Part shown: positions 1-12,135 of the stretch, one piece after another
Layout of the letters: each line of letters starts with the position of its first letter
Numbering within the stretch: the first letter of the stretch is position 1
Source of the DNA: Alisma plantago-aquatica
Lineage: Eukaryota; Streptophyta; Magnoliopsida; Alismatales; Alismataceae
Assembly (NCBI GenBank): GCA_963693085.1
Contig: OY856409.1
Span: 524,208,803-524,272,802 of the forward strand
DNA length: 64,000 nt
Reading direction: 5' to 3'
Translations under genes and position numbers: made by a program
The notes under the pieces: model-generated
What the model was told of the DNA's origin: nothing
The model's database searches: none
Seen by the model: the letters and a program-made list of their open reading frames with translations, nothing else

Positions 1-45
1 TCAGTCTCCCTTAATTGGGGGTTATCGGGAGGTGGGGTCGTAATA
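1..45 (+). repeat. 3' end of the 5' LTR of element E
   Basis: This segment is nearly identical to 7839-7883, the end of the 3' LTR, and is followed two bases later by the primer binding site. The last bases are TAATA where the 3' LTR has TAACA. Confidence 0.85.
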
Positions 46-47
46 TT

Positions 48-59
48 TGGTATCAGAGC
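48..59 (+). promoter_or_regulatory. Primer binding site of element E (initiator tRNA-Met)
   Basis: TGGTATCAGAGC is the complement of the 3' end of plant initiator tRNA-Met and primes minus-strand DNA synthesis. It sits two bases after the LTR end, the expected place. Confidence 0.92.
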
Positions 60-3000
60 GTAGGTTCCCCACTTAAACATTAATAATTATTGAATTTTAC
101 AAACTCTATAGAACCCAAGGGAGTTATTAGAGGATTATCCGAAAGACGGAGGTGTCTAGAAAAGGATCACGACCGGGGGCTGGAAATATTTTCCTTCGCA
201 CTGCTAGTCGGAATACGAGGACTCCCAGATCTGTGTGACTGTCTGGCCAAAGTCTTAGGGTATGAATCGAAATAAGATACCTTTAGGACTTTCTCATCTT
301 ATTCATCCCTTCTCATCACAAATTCTTTTGGACCTTAAGAATTAAGGTTTTCTCTCTTTTCCTCACCCTCTTGAGGTATGGGTAAGGTTAAAAAGGTCTA
401 AGGAATCCTCCATCAAATTAATGAAAAGCATGTAAATAAGATGTCATGGACATAAGCTTAATAGATTAAGCGCATTCTAAAGGATAGATACATGCTTAGG
501 TCGTATGACATAAGTTGTCATGTCCTCAGAAGAGACCTGATGCTAGACCTTCTTGTCGGGTGGATAAGTTAGTCTTGGAGATAGAGATCTCCATTGCAAG
601 TAGAAACTTGGCTCATCCTATGAGGATGACGTTAATCCTAACCCTAAGTAAAGGTTAGAGAGAGAAATGACATGATGAGTTAGACCAGGTGTTTGGATGG
701 ACATGCCTGGGATGTCATATGAGCCATGAGAGGTTGGATGACCAAGTACCTTTGTCCACCCAACCCTGGAAAGGGGTTGTGTCGGTCAGGACGAAGGATG
801 GCTCCTTCCTTAATGAGGATAGAGAAGAACCCATGGAAACCCCACGAGCTGATATGAGCATGGCATACCCAGTAGGCATCAGTGGTGTGAGCAATAGGTT
901 TAAACCCTAGCCGAGGGAGTTTGATGGAAACCTTATGTGATAAGTATAAGGGGTTATGGATAACCTTGAGCAAACATAAGTTGACCATAGGCTTCATCTC
1001 GCTAAGGGCATGCTTTTGAGGTTGACCCTTCACGAAGATAGGACCTCTAATGGTGAGATCAGTTATAGGGTTAGCTCTAGAGAGAGAGAGCAGGAAACCC
1101 AGCAAGAAGGTCGTATGAGGAACAGTGGGGAGTCGAGGATGATGCAACCTACGTGGATGATAGTGGTCGCCATATGCTTGATCCCTAGGGTTTGTTGATG
1201 TCTTGGTTACCATGAGAAGAACCAAACCCTAGAGAGAGGATGAGTCTGCTGGTACCCCTATACCTATGGTATAGATGAGAAGAAGAGTTCCTTAGACCCA
1301 GAGAGGTATAATATCAGGTTATGAGGCCTTGTACCTTGTTGACTGTCCTTGAGGAGGACTCAACCTTAAAGTGTTGATCAAGGAAAAAGATGACAGGAAG
1401 TGTATGGCATACCCGTTACATGTTTGGTTTGTGGTTAAGAGATAGAGTATGTAGTTGGACACCTACAAGTGAACCTAGGGTCCCTAGGTATAAGAGGGGA
1501 AGTGGTGTACCTAATGCTCATGAGGAGAGAGTTGATTTCCTATAGAAGCGAGCATGGTACTCCTCATGTATAGAGGAAAAGGGAAGCCCCTTAAGTTTAG
1601 GGTATGTTTGATGAACCCCTCACAACTAGGTTTATGATAAAGGAAAGTATGATCTTGATCCAGCATCGAGGAAAGAGGACAAGTATGACCTAGCATGGTA
1701 CAGTAAGTGATCTTCTTGTGCCTTAATAGCTTGCTAGGGTTAAGTAGACTCATGTGGATGTAAACCCTAGACCTAAGAGATTTTGTGACCTTGTTGTCAA
1801 GAGATAGTTTTCCTCCCATCCTGGGAGAGGGACCCCTTTGGTAGGGTGTATATCAGATTTGTTAGTTTAAGATAACCTAAAGAGGTCTTATAAGATCTTG
1901 AGAATCTAAGTACATGAATGAACCTATAGACCCATAGATAACCATATCTAAGTGCATGTGTTACCATGGAGGTAACCGGTATGAGGCTTGACCAAGGTAG
2001 GCCAGTTGCCATAATCCTGATGAAAGGATGAAAGCCAACCCATGAATGCAGAAAGAGAGATGATGAAGACTTGGGTAAGGTTCTAAGTGAACATGTACTA
2101 TAATGGAGAATCCTAAGTCTATCCTAGGGTCAGGTATGGATAAGACCGATGAAGGTAGGAGTTGCCTAATTCCCCAATTGCACATGACCGTAGGGTCGGG
2201 AGGTAACAACTATCATTGTCTGAGGGCCATGGGTTAGGAGATTGATAACCTTCATGAACTCAAGGGACCCAAAGGGCAGATGAGTAGGGCACTCTCTTGA
2301 TGCATGAGGGAAGAGGGATGACCCCAAAAGAGCCGGTACCCTATAGACCTAGAGGAGATGACCAAGGATATAAATCTCAGTAGTTTTAAGATTAGTTTGT
2401 TATCATGATGTATGTGATGTAGAGACATATGTGGCACATTGCAACTTAGATGTAAAGGTCTATTGGCAAGGTGGGATGTACCATCTCTACTCTTGGAATA
2501 GGAAGAAATCTGTATTTGGACTGTAGCCAAATGCTTATTTCCTCTTGTTATGTGGGTGAGAGATAGGACATTACGCATGCCATACACCAGGGATAAGAGA
2601 TGATGTAGGTTGGAATGTTGCCACGAGAAATAGGGATAGAGAAGATAACCTACACTGGTAAAGTGAATGATACATGGATGGTTTGCAAGCACTAATAGGA
2701 ATGAGGTAGTCACCTTATGAGGATGTTTTTATCATGAGCTATGTAGAACTTACAAGTTATATCAGGTTGAGTTTGATCACCATGATGATAAAATCAGAGA
2801 GTGTTCTTAATGAAGATAGACATAGAGTTTGAAGTGAGATGATAAGTGAAATACATGGAAGTGTATGTCTTCAATGTTACCTAAAACCTAAGGATGTGAA
2901 GTGATAATGGATGCTCTGGTTGAGATACATATGACTTGTTTGACTAGAAGCTAGAAGAGGTTGTTTGGCTAACCCTAATTTTGGAAAGGAGAGGTGTTTG

Positions 3001-3610
3001 GATAACAATCAGATGTAACAGGATACATTGAAAAGTTAAGGGTTGTTTGGTTAGCCAGTCTAGTCCTTGATACGATGAAAGGATGGTGGTAGTACCTCGA
3101 GTGCACTTCTTTGGAAAAGAAGGTGATGAAAACCCGACTAGAGTGGTTTAGGGTTTTTGAGGAATTGATCTTGAAGAATAATGACATACAGGAGATCATG
3201 ATTTTAAGATCACCATACACCGTGATAATACCAAGGTAGTAAGTGAGAGTAGTACTTTAGAGACATAAGATAAAGTTGCGTGTGGCATATGGCCATGCAA
3301 GTTGAGGTGAACGACGAACACCAGTGACCCATCGCATTGTTATGAAGGATAAATGGAGTCCCAGAGTGGGAATGGAAGATCATTACTATGGATGTTGTGG
3401 TAAGTCTCCTCTAGACCAAGGAAGGTCAAGATGCAATATGGGTTATGGTAGGTCACCTTACCTAGATGACATGAGAAAGAAAGAGCTCTGTCAGGGGAGA
3501 GATCTGGTTGAACTACCCATGAGAGAGATGGTTCAACTACACCATGAAGTGAGTTCAAAGGTTCTTGAGTTTGACCTAAAGGCTCCCTTCCAAAAGATGG
3601 AAGTAGGTGC
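60..3610 (+). other. Decayed internal region of E without recognisable genes
   Basis: About 3.5 kb between the primer binding site and the integrase remnant. The longest open frames are short and I recognise no gag, protease or RT motif in any frame. It is expected to be decayed gag-pol because the element's pol end lies immediately downstream, but that is inference. The short open frames on both strands look like chance. Confidence 0.5.
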
Positions 3611-4345
3611 ATAAAGGACTCGATGTTAGTATAGTTTATCACCCCTAACTAATGGTTAGTATGATCCAGACTAAAGGGTCTGATGAGAACATATGTTCTC
3701 GTTCAGGGTGATGGCTAGAGGCAGTCCTTTTCCTATGAAAGATGTAATCATGACCACCATAGCCAGTATTGGATTTTAAAGAAGCTCTGTAAGGGAGGTT
3801 GTGTCGGTCACCACTTCAGTAAGGTGATGTTGGTGAAGGGACCACAGTGTGTGTAGATGAGGTCACTTTGATCGTGCAATGGCTGAAAGGAGCCTAGAGA
3901 CGACAAGATTCGTGGGCAATACAAGGTAGACTGACATACAGTTCACTGTGGGAGTATATGTGACATGAAAAATCCGACCCCGCTAAGTTATAGCTAAGAG
4001 AGATGAGTCCCTGATGCATGGGTTCTTTTGACATGGTTTGGTGGAGAAGGTTAAGTTTGACCTTACCCATCAGGATAAAGTAATGTGTGAAGAGTTCCTT
4101 GTGTCCAATTTAGAGCTCTATGTGAGGTACCCCGACCACGTGCTGAGGAATGAACCTAGTGAGCCCCAAGGGAGGATGAAATGGCCTAAGTCACCTGTGT
4201 AGTTTATAGACGCCAGGATGAAAGAACTCAGAGAAAAGAATATGTGCTGATAAAGGTTCTTTAGATGCACCATGAGTACGGTAAAGCCACATAGGGGCCA
4301 ATGATGGACATGGAAAAGTGTTATCCTGAATTGTTTATTTGCTTG
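3611..4345 (+). pseudogene. Integrase C-terminal remnant of the E gag-pol
   Basis: Fragments in shifting frames line up with gypsy integrase. Near 3630 a YHP motif corresponds to the usual [11 protein letters not shown] stretch. At about 3775-3815, DFKEALYGRLCR corresponds to PPYEALYGRPCR. At about 4000-4160 there is SP-YMGSFD followed by LELYVRYPDHVLRNEP, the RRYV-DPSHVL block. At about 4210-4345, ARMKELREK and a stretch ending CYPELF correspond to the chromodomain-like tail. The same blocks occur in gypsy G of this window (23368-24087). Multiple stops and frameshifts make it a pseudogene. Tekay/Del affiliation is inferred from the tail. Confidence 0.7.
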
Positions 4346-4373
4346 ATAGAATTTTGAGGACAAAATTCCTATT

Positions 4374-4385
4374 AGAGGGGAAGGA
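4374..4385 (+). promoter_or_regulatory. Polypurine tract of element E
   Basis: The purine run AGAGGGGAAGGA directly precedes the 3' LTR, after GAATTTTGAGGACAAAATTC, which is typical of the sequence upstream of the polypurine tract in Tekay/Del elements. Confidence 0.85.
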
Positions 4386-7300
4386 TGTTACAACCCCAAA
4401 TTTTGGGTTCATTTGGTGAGAAATGTAATTTCTCATATTAAAGATATTTGAACAAATAATGATATAATTTGCTTCAAATAAATGGATTTCGTTTACAATA
4501 GTCTTGATGTTTGTGTTGTGGGCTTTATTGGCTTTTGAGCCCAAATAACAAGGAAATTCAATTAGTAAATGGATAATTGAATTTTAAGAAAAGAAATATG
4601 TAGGAACCTCTAGAAGGCAAATCCAAAGAGGATTTCGTGCCTCTTGGGTTCCTTGGGTACCAAGGAGTCCAAGGTTGCAAAAAGAAAGCAATAAGAAAAG
4701 AAAGGATTAATTAAGTATTTCTTTATTAAGAAATAAATTGAAAATAATGATAAAATGTGGAAAATGAATGGAAAGAGGCATAAATGAGATTTTTTGGTGA
4801 AATTTCGTATCCATGAGGTTGTTAATATTAAAAGGAATGCCAATAAGGAAAATAAAAGAGAAATAAAGAGAAATCCTCAAAAAGAGATATTTTAATGAGA
4901 AATAAACAAGATAATGTGAAATAATGCATAAAGATGCATCTAGAAGGATAAAAAGTATCCAATAAAAAGAATTTCGAAATAATGGAATGTCTTGGGATCC
5001 AAGGAGTCCCAACAAAGAGGAAAGAAAGAGAAAATACCAAAATTTGCAAAATAAAAGATAATATGATACATTATTAATGTTTTTGGTGGCCTTATGGAAA
5101 AGGAAGTGATTTATATTAAAGGAATATAGAAATTTGTGGCAAAGAATTAAAAAGCAAACATAAAGTGTATAAGAGAAAGGGAATTTTGAATACCTAATAT
5201 CCATATAATAGAGATGAACCAAGAATAAAGAAGAGAGACAAGATTTGCTTCTCTTTAAAGGAAAATGATTCCTACTAGAAGAGGGACTTCATTCCTTTAA
5301 GGAAAGCCATCCTAGAGATTCGTTGACTTCCCCTATATAAGGGGTAAGGCTTGGGGGCGAATCCAAGGGAATTCCACGCAGTTATACCTCCTTCTCTTCT
5401 TTGTTTCTGTACAAACCCTAACGACAGTGAATAGGGCGACCCATAAGGAGATGGGAGGTGTTCGAGTCGACATCTGGCACCCTTCCCTTCCAAGCGGAGT
5501 AGCTGTAAGGTTGTTAGCTCGAGGGGATCATCACCGGGTCACCTGCAACTCATCTGCAGGAGGCCGTCAATAACAGACATGATGCCTCTATTTCCGGCCA
5601 ACTCCGTCCTAGCTAGAGGTTGCTCTAGGTTCGGCAGAGGGTAGCGGAGGTCGAGGAACCTCTTCGGACGACTACACGGCCTTGGGCGGGAGGCATCACG
5701 CTGCGGAGCAGACCTGCAGCAGCGGCGCCCTAGAACTGCTCGCGAGGAAGAAGAGCAAGGGCGACGGTGGATGGATATGCCCTTCGTGGGCTGAAGAGCT
5801 AATCGACTGCGCGCGGGCATGCCGGATCCATGGGAACCTCCCTGGTGGCCGGCGAGGTCCGGGAGGGTGGCAGGGCCGCGTCGGATCACTACTGCAGCGG
5901 CAGTAGGTCGCGTGTGCAAGGTTGAAGACGACCGGGCCCCTTTTGATGTTTCTGCCCCTCCGCATGGTAAGGAGCGAGCCACTCAAGTGAGAGTAATATC
6001 TTAAATTGGTTATAAACTCAATCGAGCGCGTTGCATGGATATATACTACGTGGCAGCCTCGGATTGGCCGAAAAGGTATTTTTTTTTATAAAATCGTAAC
6101 TAATTCTAGGAAACTCGAATTGAGACAAATCTTATATGAAAATTGATCCTCAGAACGAGAGGAACACATATAAATTATGTTTGAAGTCTTATTATAATTG
6201 AAATCCGAAAATTAATGGAAGTAATCATCTTTAATACTTTAAAGATTAAGAAACCCTATTTTGAATAAATAAAGTATTTTATAGGGTTTAATGGATCATT
6301 AGAGTTGATGTTAACCTGTTAAATGTAAAAAGGTATATTATGTTCTAAAAGGAAGAACTTTGCACATGATTAGTCTAATTTAGAGTTTATGTGCGTAAAT
6401 ATTCTTGAAATTTGAAAAGGGCATAAAGTTATCATCTTTAATGATTTAATTAAGGAAAAACCCTTAGATTTGATGATAGAAGGACTTAATGATGTTATTT
6501 GGATAATTCAAGATGATATTAACCTGTTGTTAATAAAAGTGAAAATAGGATCTAAAAATATGATCTTTTTATATATTTGGCTTAATTTAGGGTTTTGTGC
6601 ATGATTATGCATTAATAAGCTTGAAAACCCTAATTTAGGAGAATATGTCTTTTAATTGTTTTAGTTGTTTAAATCCATGAATAAATAGGGATGTAATGAT
6701 CCTGAGTCAATTTGGGTATAAAAGACTATTAAAATGGATAGTTGAGCAATTGAGGTTCATATGAATGGAAAAGAGTATTTTAGGGTTTGTTAACCAAAAA
6801 GGGATAAAGTTTGAGAAATTGATCTAAGAAACCCTAATGAATATTAATGAAACCTTAAGGTGGATTAGAAACCCTAGAAAGAGAATCCAAGTCAATAAAG
6901 TAGATTCTTGATAAAGTGTGTAATAAATAGAGTACATATTCTTTTTAGGAATTATGTGATGATTGAATTACTTGCTTGGATCTATTGATTGGCTTGATTG
7001 TATATACATGAAGTATATGTTGAATAATCTCCATGACTCATCAAATCAGGTATGTGGTTACGCTTATGAATAATTGCTCTAGTTTCACGGCGATTCTCGA
7101 AGTTTTAATCGGTTGCTTGAAAATAACTATTGGATGTTTATTTATTTCATGCAACTATAAAGTGACTATGATTATCACTATAAATGTGCATATATAACTG
7201 ACTAGATCTGGGTCCACCTCTATTGCTTTGAAAAGGCTAAGAAAAAAAGGGGTAATCCTAGAGTAAGGTCTAGGTTACTGAGAGTTAGAAACTAGGCTAC

Positions 7301-7883
7301 CTATGTGTAGTGCCATGAGACTCATTCGCCTTCCATGAGTTAAGGAGTGGGCTACTTACGAGTAGTGTCATGTGACTCAACCCTAGAAATTGGTTCACTT
7401 ATAGGTGGATCATGAGGGGTTTAATGGGGACAACATAGAGGATAGGGTACTCTTGGATCGCGGAGTTATATCTAAAATGTAATCTTGGTTGTTAAATGAT
7501 TAATTGAATGATTACATTGTTAACGTATTTACATAATTATTGTTTCCCCCACATACTAGCTTCGGCTGGCCGACGTTTTGTTTGTCAGCATTTTAGGTAC
7601 AAGCCAAAAGGACAAACAATAAATCATCATATTGTGAAATACATGAAGTTAAATACAAGGAGGATTAGTTAGAGTAGAATCCTTAAGTGGATAGAAGTTT
7701 AGAGATCCAAGTTTTCAAAAAGGTATGAAAAAATTTATTTTCTTACAGCTTTTCAATATAGTAGGTTAAAATTTGATATTTATTCTTAGTTAATTGCCGA
7801 ACCTTTGATCCGAAAGTTATGGGTGCGGCTTCGACCTCTCGGTCTCCCTTAATTGGGGGTTATCGGGAGGTGGGGTCGTAACA
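4386..7883 (+). repeat. 3' LTR of element E (about 3.5 kb)
   Basis: It begins TGTTACAACCCC and ends GGGTCGTAACA, giving matching terminal inverted bases (TGTTAC/GTAACA). It follows a polypurine tract. It contains a TATA box at 5334, a GC-rich stretch at about 5410-5990, long AT-rich stretches either side, and a short local duplication at about 7285-7385. The open frames at 5539-6004 lie in the GC-rich stretch and overlap on both strands, so they are not supported as genes. At 3.5 kb the LTR is long even for Tekay-like elements. Confidence 0.85.
5334..5340 (+). promoter_or_regulatory. TATA box of the E LTR
   Basis: TATATAA lies inside CCCCTATATAAGGGG, the usual LTR promoter context, about 0.95 kb into the LTR. 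Transcription would start shortly downstream, just before the GC-rich leader. Confidence 0.6.
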
Positions 7884-8721
7884 CTAACACTTTTCGGGGG
7901 TGCAGAGCAAATCAAGTCTTGTAGGTGCATCTTAGTGTACTATGCTTTACCTACAAGCTGATCATATGTTAGAGGGAATTGAGGAGCCAGGTTATTGCTA
8001 AGGCTTTGGTTGCATCCATTCATGAAAACTTGCATATCTATTTGCTCAATAATATCGACCACGTTCCTCTCTGGAAGGGTGAAGCGATGCAAAAATTCAT
8101 CTATAGAGTCACTCACTAGGCAAATTGAATTGAACTCCATATTTTTATGAATGAGCACAAATTAAGGGACATATTTTTGGGTGGGTACTAGACACGTTTT
8201 TCCACCATAATTTGTTACTCCTTTCAAAAACAAAGGCAACATACTTGACCAGTAGGTGTGATGGGAAGATTATTCTTTCTAGTATATATTGAGTGATTAG
8301 TATTCAATCCTTAGCTTTTTCCATTGCATCACGTTTAGTCTCACTTTTGAACTGAGACAGTTTCATCTTTAGGACATCAGCGAGGGTAGATTCCTTGGAC
8401 CCACCACTTATATGACTAAACCCTTCCATGGTTGACCCCAAGATTGGTTGAAGTTGACCCAGATGGTTAGCTACATTATCCTTTGAGCTGGATGGTTAGC
8501 TCCATTATCCTACACAGTGAGAGTTGGAGGAAAATGTTGATGGCATGACATGAAGAGACACCATTCCTGAGGACATGACTACAGTTGTTATTTTGGAGGG
8601 TGGCTATGTTGATCATGGAGCCTATCATTTGCACTTCTACATTAACTAAGAGATTCTTCCTCTCTCTCTTTCTCTTTTTATCATGAAAATGGATATAAAG
8701 TAATCAATTGACTGGAGCATA
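7884..8721 (-). pseudogene. Minus-strand gag remnant of an older LTR retrotransposon
   Basis: On the minus strand, 8158-7940 reads as a gag matrix/capsid segment with SIDEFLHRFTLPERNVVDII, an asparagine-rich patch and PLTYDQLVGKA, the layout of plant gypsy gag (a retrotransposon_gag-like helical block followed by a putative Y-x-x-L-V region). Upstream on the same strand (8510-8160) lie DVLKMKLSQFKSETKRDAMEKAK and, after a frameshift, a VKYVAFVFE...WWK-like stretch, so the coding remnant continues through broken frames. The element's 5' end lies towards higher coordinates, where Cassandra-1 interrupts or abuts it. Lineage is uncertain. This is the oldest layer of the nested stack I can see. 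Confidence 0.5.
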
Positions 8722-9179
8722 GTATAACACTTTAACCCACTACCTAAGGCTCTAATAGAGTCTCAAGACTGATGGTTGGCCCCAAAGACCACCACTATCC
8801 TTCTATGTGATTTTCCCTTGATCAAATACAAGTCTGGACCAACTTCCCAATTGGTCACCCGTCTTAGTACTACTCTAGGTTGAGCACACATATAACTATA
8901 GAGTTCTTAATGAAGGGATACCTGAAATGGAGGTTCACCTTGGTAATATCAGTAGTCCAATCATTCCTTTTAATATCATTTTATCAGATGCCTCTAATCC
9001 AAGGACATTACAATCTCCCACACTTGGAATCTTGACATCCTCCTCAAGGATAAACTATATGGCATCATAATATCTCCCCATTTTAAGGATGATGGGCACC
9101 AAGCTCCTGATAACATCTACTAGTGTAAGGGAGGTTGCATCACCATGGACAACCACTTCCAACATGCCTGGACTGCACA
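8722..9179 (-). mobile_element. Cassandra-1, degenerate 5S-bearing TRIM; left half, interrupted by gypsy D
   Basis: Sequence 8722-9012 aligns along its length with the LTRs of Cassandra-2 (14401-14691), including the 5S-derived core. Sequence 9013-9179 aligns with the Cassandra-2 internal domain (polypurine complement CTCCCACACTT, then the CTCAAGG...CTATATGGC block). The match stops at ...GCCTGGACTGCACA; intact Cassandra-2 continues ...GCCTGGACCGCATGG. At that point the LTR of gypsy D begins. The second half, with the primer site and other LTR, should therefore lie beyond D, outside this window. Many transitions show that it is old. Confidence 0.8.
8836..8955 (-). other. Decayed 5S rRNA-like block in Cassandra-1
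   Basis: The minus strand keeps recognisable 5S landmarks: GAACTCTATAGTTA (5S GAACTCCGCAGTTA), then AGAGTAGTACTAAGACGGGTGACCA (5S GAGTAGTACTAGGATGGGTGACC). It belongs to the Cassandra LTR. Substitutions in the A-box and C-box equivalents make polymerase III activity unlikely. Confidence 0.75.
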
Positions 9180-12123
9180 TGTAATGACCCCCACTTTTGA
9201 GTATTCACCAAGTAAGAGAGACCATAAAGTCAAGAGTCATTTTCTAGAATTTCTAAGATCTATATTCAACAAATAATAAATAGTAATCAATCATTTCCAT
9301 TAATTGAATGATTATTGTTTATAAGATGTATAATGATGCCCCTCTAAGGAGTTACATGAATTTAAAAAAAACTATACAAAATTATCAAATTATCTAATCC
9401 TCCTTGTGACTTATCTTTAATATCTCCAATTGGTTTCATCTAAATCTCCATGTGTTCATTTCTTTCAATTTGATAGTTACCTTAAATGTCGACAAACAAA
9501 ATGAATCATTACATTGCTACTCTATGTACATATGATAACATCATATATGATTCACATAAAAATGTTTGCACATATGGATAAGTATTTTTATTATATATGA
9601 TTGGCATGTCATCTCGGGTGTAATCATTATCCATCCTTGGACTTATGTGTATTACCCCTTGATACATAAAACCCAGGGTTCAGAATACTCTAGTTTCATT
9701 ATATGATACTCATGGTGGCAATATAGTTTAACAAAAGGTAAATAAACATCCAATATATTATTTCATCAAATCAATATTTCAAAAATCATCTACATAGCTA
9801 TCAACAATCAATAATGTGGGTACCCATAAGTAGCCTCATACCTCATGTGGAATCGAGAAATATACTTCAAGTACTTTTAGCATGTATCCAAACATCTAAG
9901 CAATCAAAATGATCAATGTTATATGCTTCACTATACATCACAAGATACTAACTAGGTCTAGATTAGATTCTAACTAGAGTTTAGGGTTGTATTAGTTTTA
10001 TATTAGGAATAAGGGTATCAAAACTTACTTTACATATATGTTTGTCTAGTGACTTAGAAATACAAATATAAATCATTATCATCAATGTTGCCTTAGTATC
10101 TTATTTTTATTCATGAATATCATATCAGATTAGGAAATAACCATGTTCAATGTATTCAACATATTATTCATTACATGTAGAGTCTTCATGAACATATATA
10201 ACTAATTATCCTTTAATCATGAAATCAATTATAGATACCTCTTATTATTATGAACTTAATTCTATAAATCTATATAAAGTTTAATTACATAAACTTAGAG
10301 TAATCATATTTAAATGATATCAACCTCCAATTTATCTAGGTTAGGATTCTTCATCTTGAATTACTTAAATCTATGCATTCCAATATAGTTTTTAGGTTCA
10401 AGACATAATCAAACCTAGAAAATATATTATACGAACTCTACATATTTTCTAGTCATTTTATATATAAATACTAGTATCTAATATACAAATTAATTGCTAC
10501 AATTATTTCCGGTTAAGAATATGTGGGCTAATAGGGGTTTGACATGTCACTAAATAAATCACAATCCTATTATGGTGGTGGGTTGGGTTGCATCAGTAAA
10601 AGGACCTGCCCACCCTCAAACATGTAACATGCATTGAGGGGCCTTCTGGTCATTTGTCCTTGGATCATCATCTTCCTATCAAGGAGGACTGATCCTACCA
10701 GGGAGGAGGGTCAACCGGGGTTGATTCCTCACTCCTTGACATTGGGAAGTAGGTTAAGGGTTCTTTTGTCTCTAAGGGGTCCCGTCAAACCCATTGGGTT
10801 CTAGGGTTGAGTGGAGATAGATTGAGGTAGTAGGGAAAAGCTCAGTTGTAGGTTGTCTATGTTTATGAAAAACAAATATGATGACAAAGGAAAGGTCCTT
10901 TCCTAGTATCTCACAATTGATCATCCGAGTAGCACAAACTCCCCAAAAATATTGAGAGCTCATCACTGCTACTTGAGACAAAATGAGGCACTCCTCCAGT
11001 TCTCTGCCATTCTGTAGAGATGCATAACCCATAGCTAGGAGAAATGAGAAAACTACAAGGGTTGGATTCTCATGCGATAGGTTGAGAGGAGTTCTTCCAT
11101 TTATCTCAGTTGGCCAAAGTCACTCACTGCCCTTTTATATACCATTGGGATAGGAGTGAGTGTTGAGTACAATAAACCCTATCGTACTAGATATTCATTT
11201 CTTAGTCTTTTCAAAAGTCATGAGAATAATGAAAAAGTTACAAGCAATGGTAGGATTATAAAGAAAGGAGGTTACCTCTAGAGGGAGGTATAAATAGCCG
11301 TTGGGAGCACATACTCCTCCACTTATGGGAGATTTAGGCTCTCTGCTAGAGAAGATGGTCTCCACTCTCGTGGACCTACCATGAATTTAAGGGTCCAGGT
11401 CCAAAGGGACTTTGTCCCCTTTTTCCCTTTTATGTTTGGATAAACTCCAAAATACTCTTTTAATTCTCCACACTATTCCATAGATTTGATTTATCCTAAA
11501 CTTTGGGATAATCTCCATTTGTTTATTATCTATACATAGGAGGAATATTAGTCAAAGAAACCTTTTCGACCCCCAAAACTTTTCCTTCAAACTACAACTA
11601 GATAATTGCCAAATTAGTTTACTAGAATTTTGATTATCTTTAAATATCCTGAACTTTTAATTATAATCTTATAATTTATTTATCCTGAATCTAAAATTAT
11701 ATTTGTGTTCGATATGATCTTGTTACTTGAATTCTTAAGTTATACGCTTGGGACTTATTTGTAAACCCAAAGGGTCTAATTCATATATCAGTGAAATAGG
11801 TTGATTATCAGTGTTTCTTGCAATACAATTACTGTGATTCACACCTATTTTATCTAATGATTTCAAGGGATTCATGATATTCTTAATTTCACATGTAATT
11901 CCCAATTATCCTAATTATGTCAAACTAAAGCATGATCTTGTTAAAAATGCAAGATAAGCCAAACATTATTTTGCTGAGTAGAATATTGACTCAATCAAAT
12001 TCTTAATCTCAAAATCAGTAATCCAAATTCATTCAAAGCCATGCCATTGAGCTCAGTATACAAAATCATTCTAATTAAATATCATTACATTATTCTAAAT
12101 TTGCAAAATTGGAGGATCTTATA
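9180..12123 (-). repeat. 3' LTR of gypsy D (about 2.9 kb)
   Basis: On the plus strand it begins TGTAATGACCCCCACTTTTGAG and ends GGATCTTATA, where GGATCTTACA would be the intact end. The first 130 bases match 15593-15714 and the block 9320-9900 matches 63410-64000, which defines the LTR pair. It is AT-rich. The open frame at 10772-11032 (minus) has no recognisable domain. Confidence 0.8.
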
Positions 12124-12135
12124 TTCACCCTCCTT
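12124..12135 (-). promoter_or_regulatory. Polypurine tract of gypsy D
   Basis: TTCACCCTCCTT on the plus strand is AAGGAGGGTGAA on the element strand, immediately before the LTR and after GAATTTTGGGGACAAAATTC, as in gypsy G. Confidence 0.8.

Larger units (their letters stand above)
1..7883 (+). mobile_element. Degenerate Ty3/gypsy LTR retrotransposon 'E', 5' LTR cut by the window edge
   Basis: A plus-strand LTR retrotransposon. The first 45 bases repeat the last bases of the LTR that ends at 7883 (both end in ...GGTGGGGTCGTAAYA). A tRNA-Met primer binding site follows at 48-59, and a polypurine tract at 4374-4385 precedes the 3' LTR. The interior (46-4385, about 4.3 kb) is shorter than an intact gypsy interior and full of stops. 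Its last 0.8 kb still reads as the integrase C-terminus of a Tekay/Del-like polyprotein. The 5' target-site copy lies outside the window, so the insertion site cannot be checked. The element is certainly dead; whether it was autonomous when it inserted is unknown. Confidence 0.85.

Noticed and set aside
48..59. tRNA gene fragment at TGGTATCAGAGC sites
   Set aside because: Only the 12 bases complementary to the tRNA 3' end are present, always beside an LTR: primer binding sites.
4707..5222. 171-codon hydrophobic minus-strand frame (membrane protein)
   Set aside because: It is the complement of an A-rich stretch within LTR E; phenylalanine- and leucine-rich composition follows from base bias.
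5539..6004. Host gene in the GC-rich stretch (open frames on both strands)
   Set aside because: Lies within LTR E, frames overlap on opposite strands, low-complexity composition, no domain.
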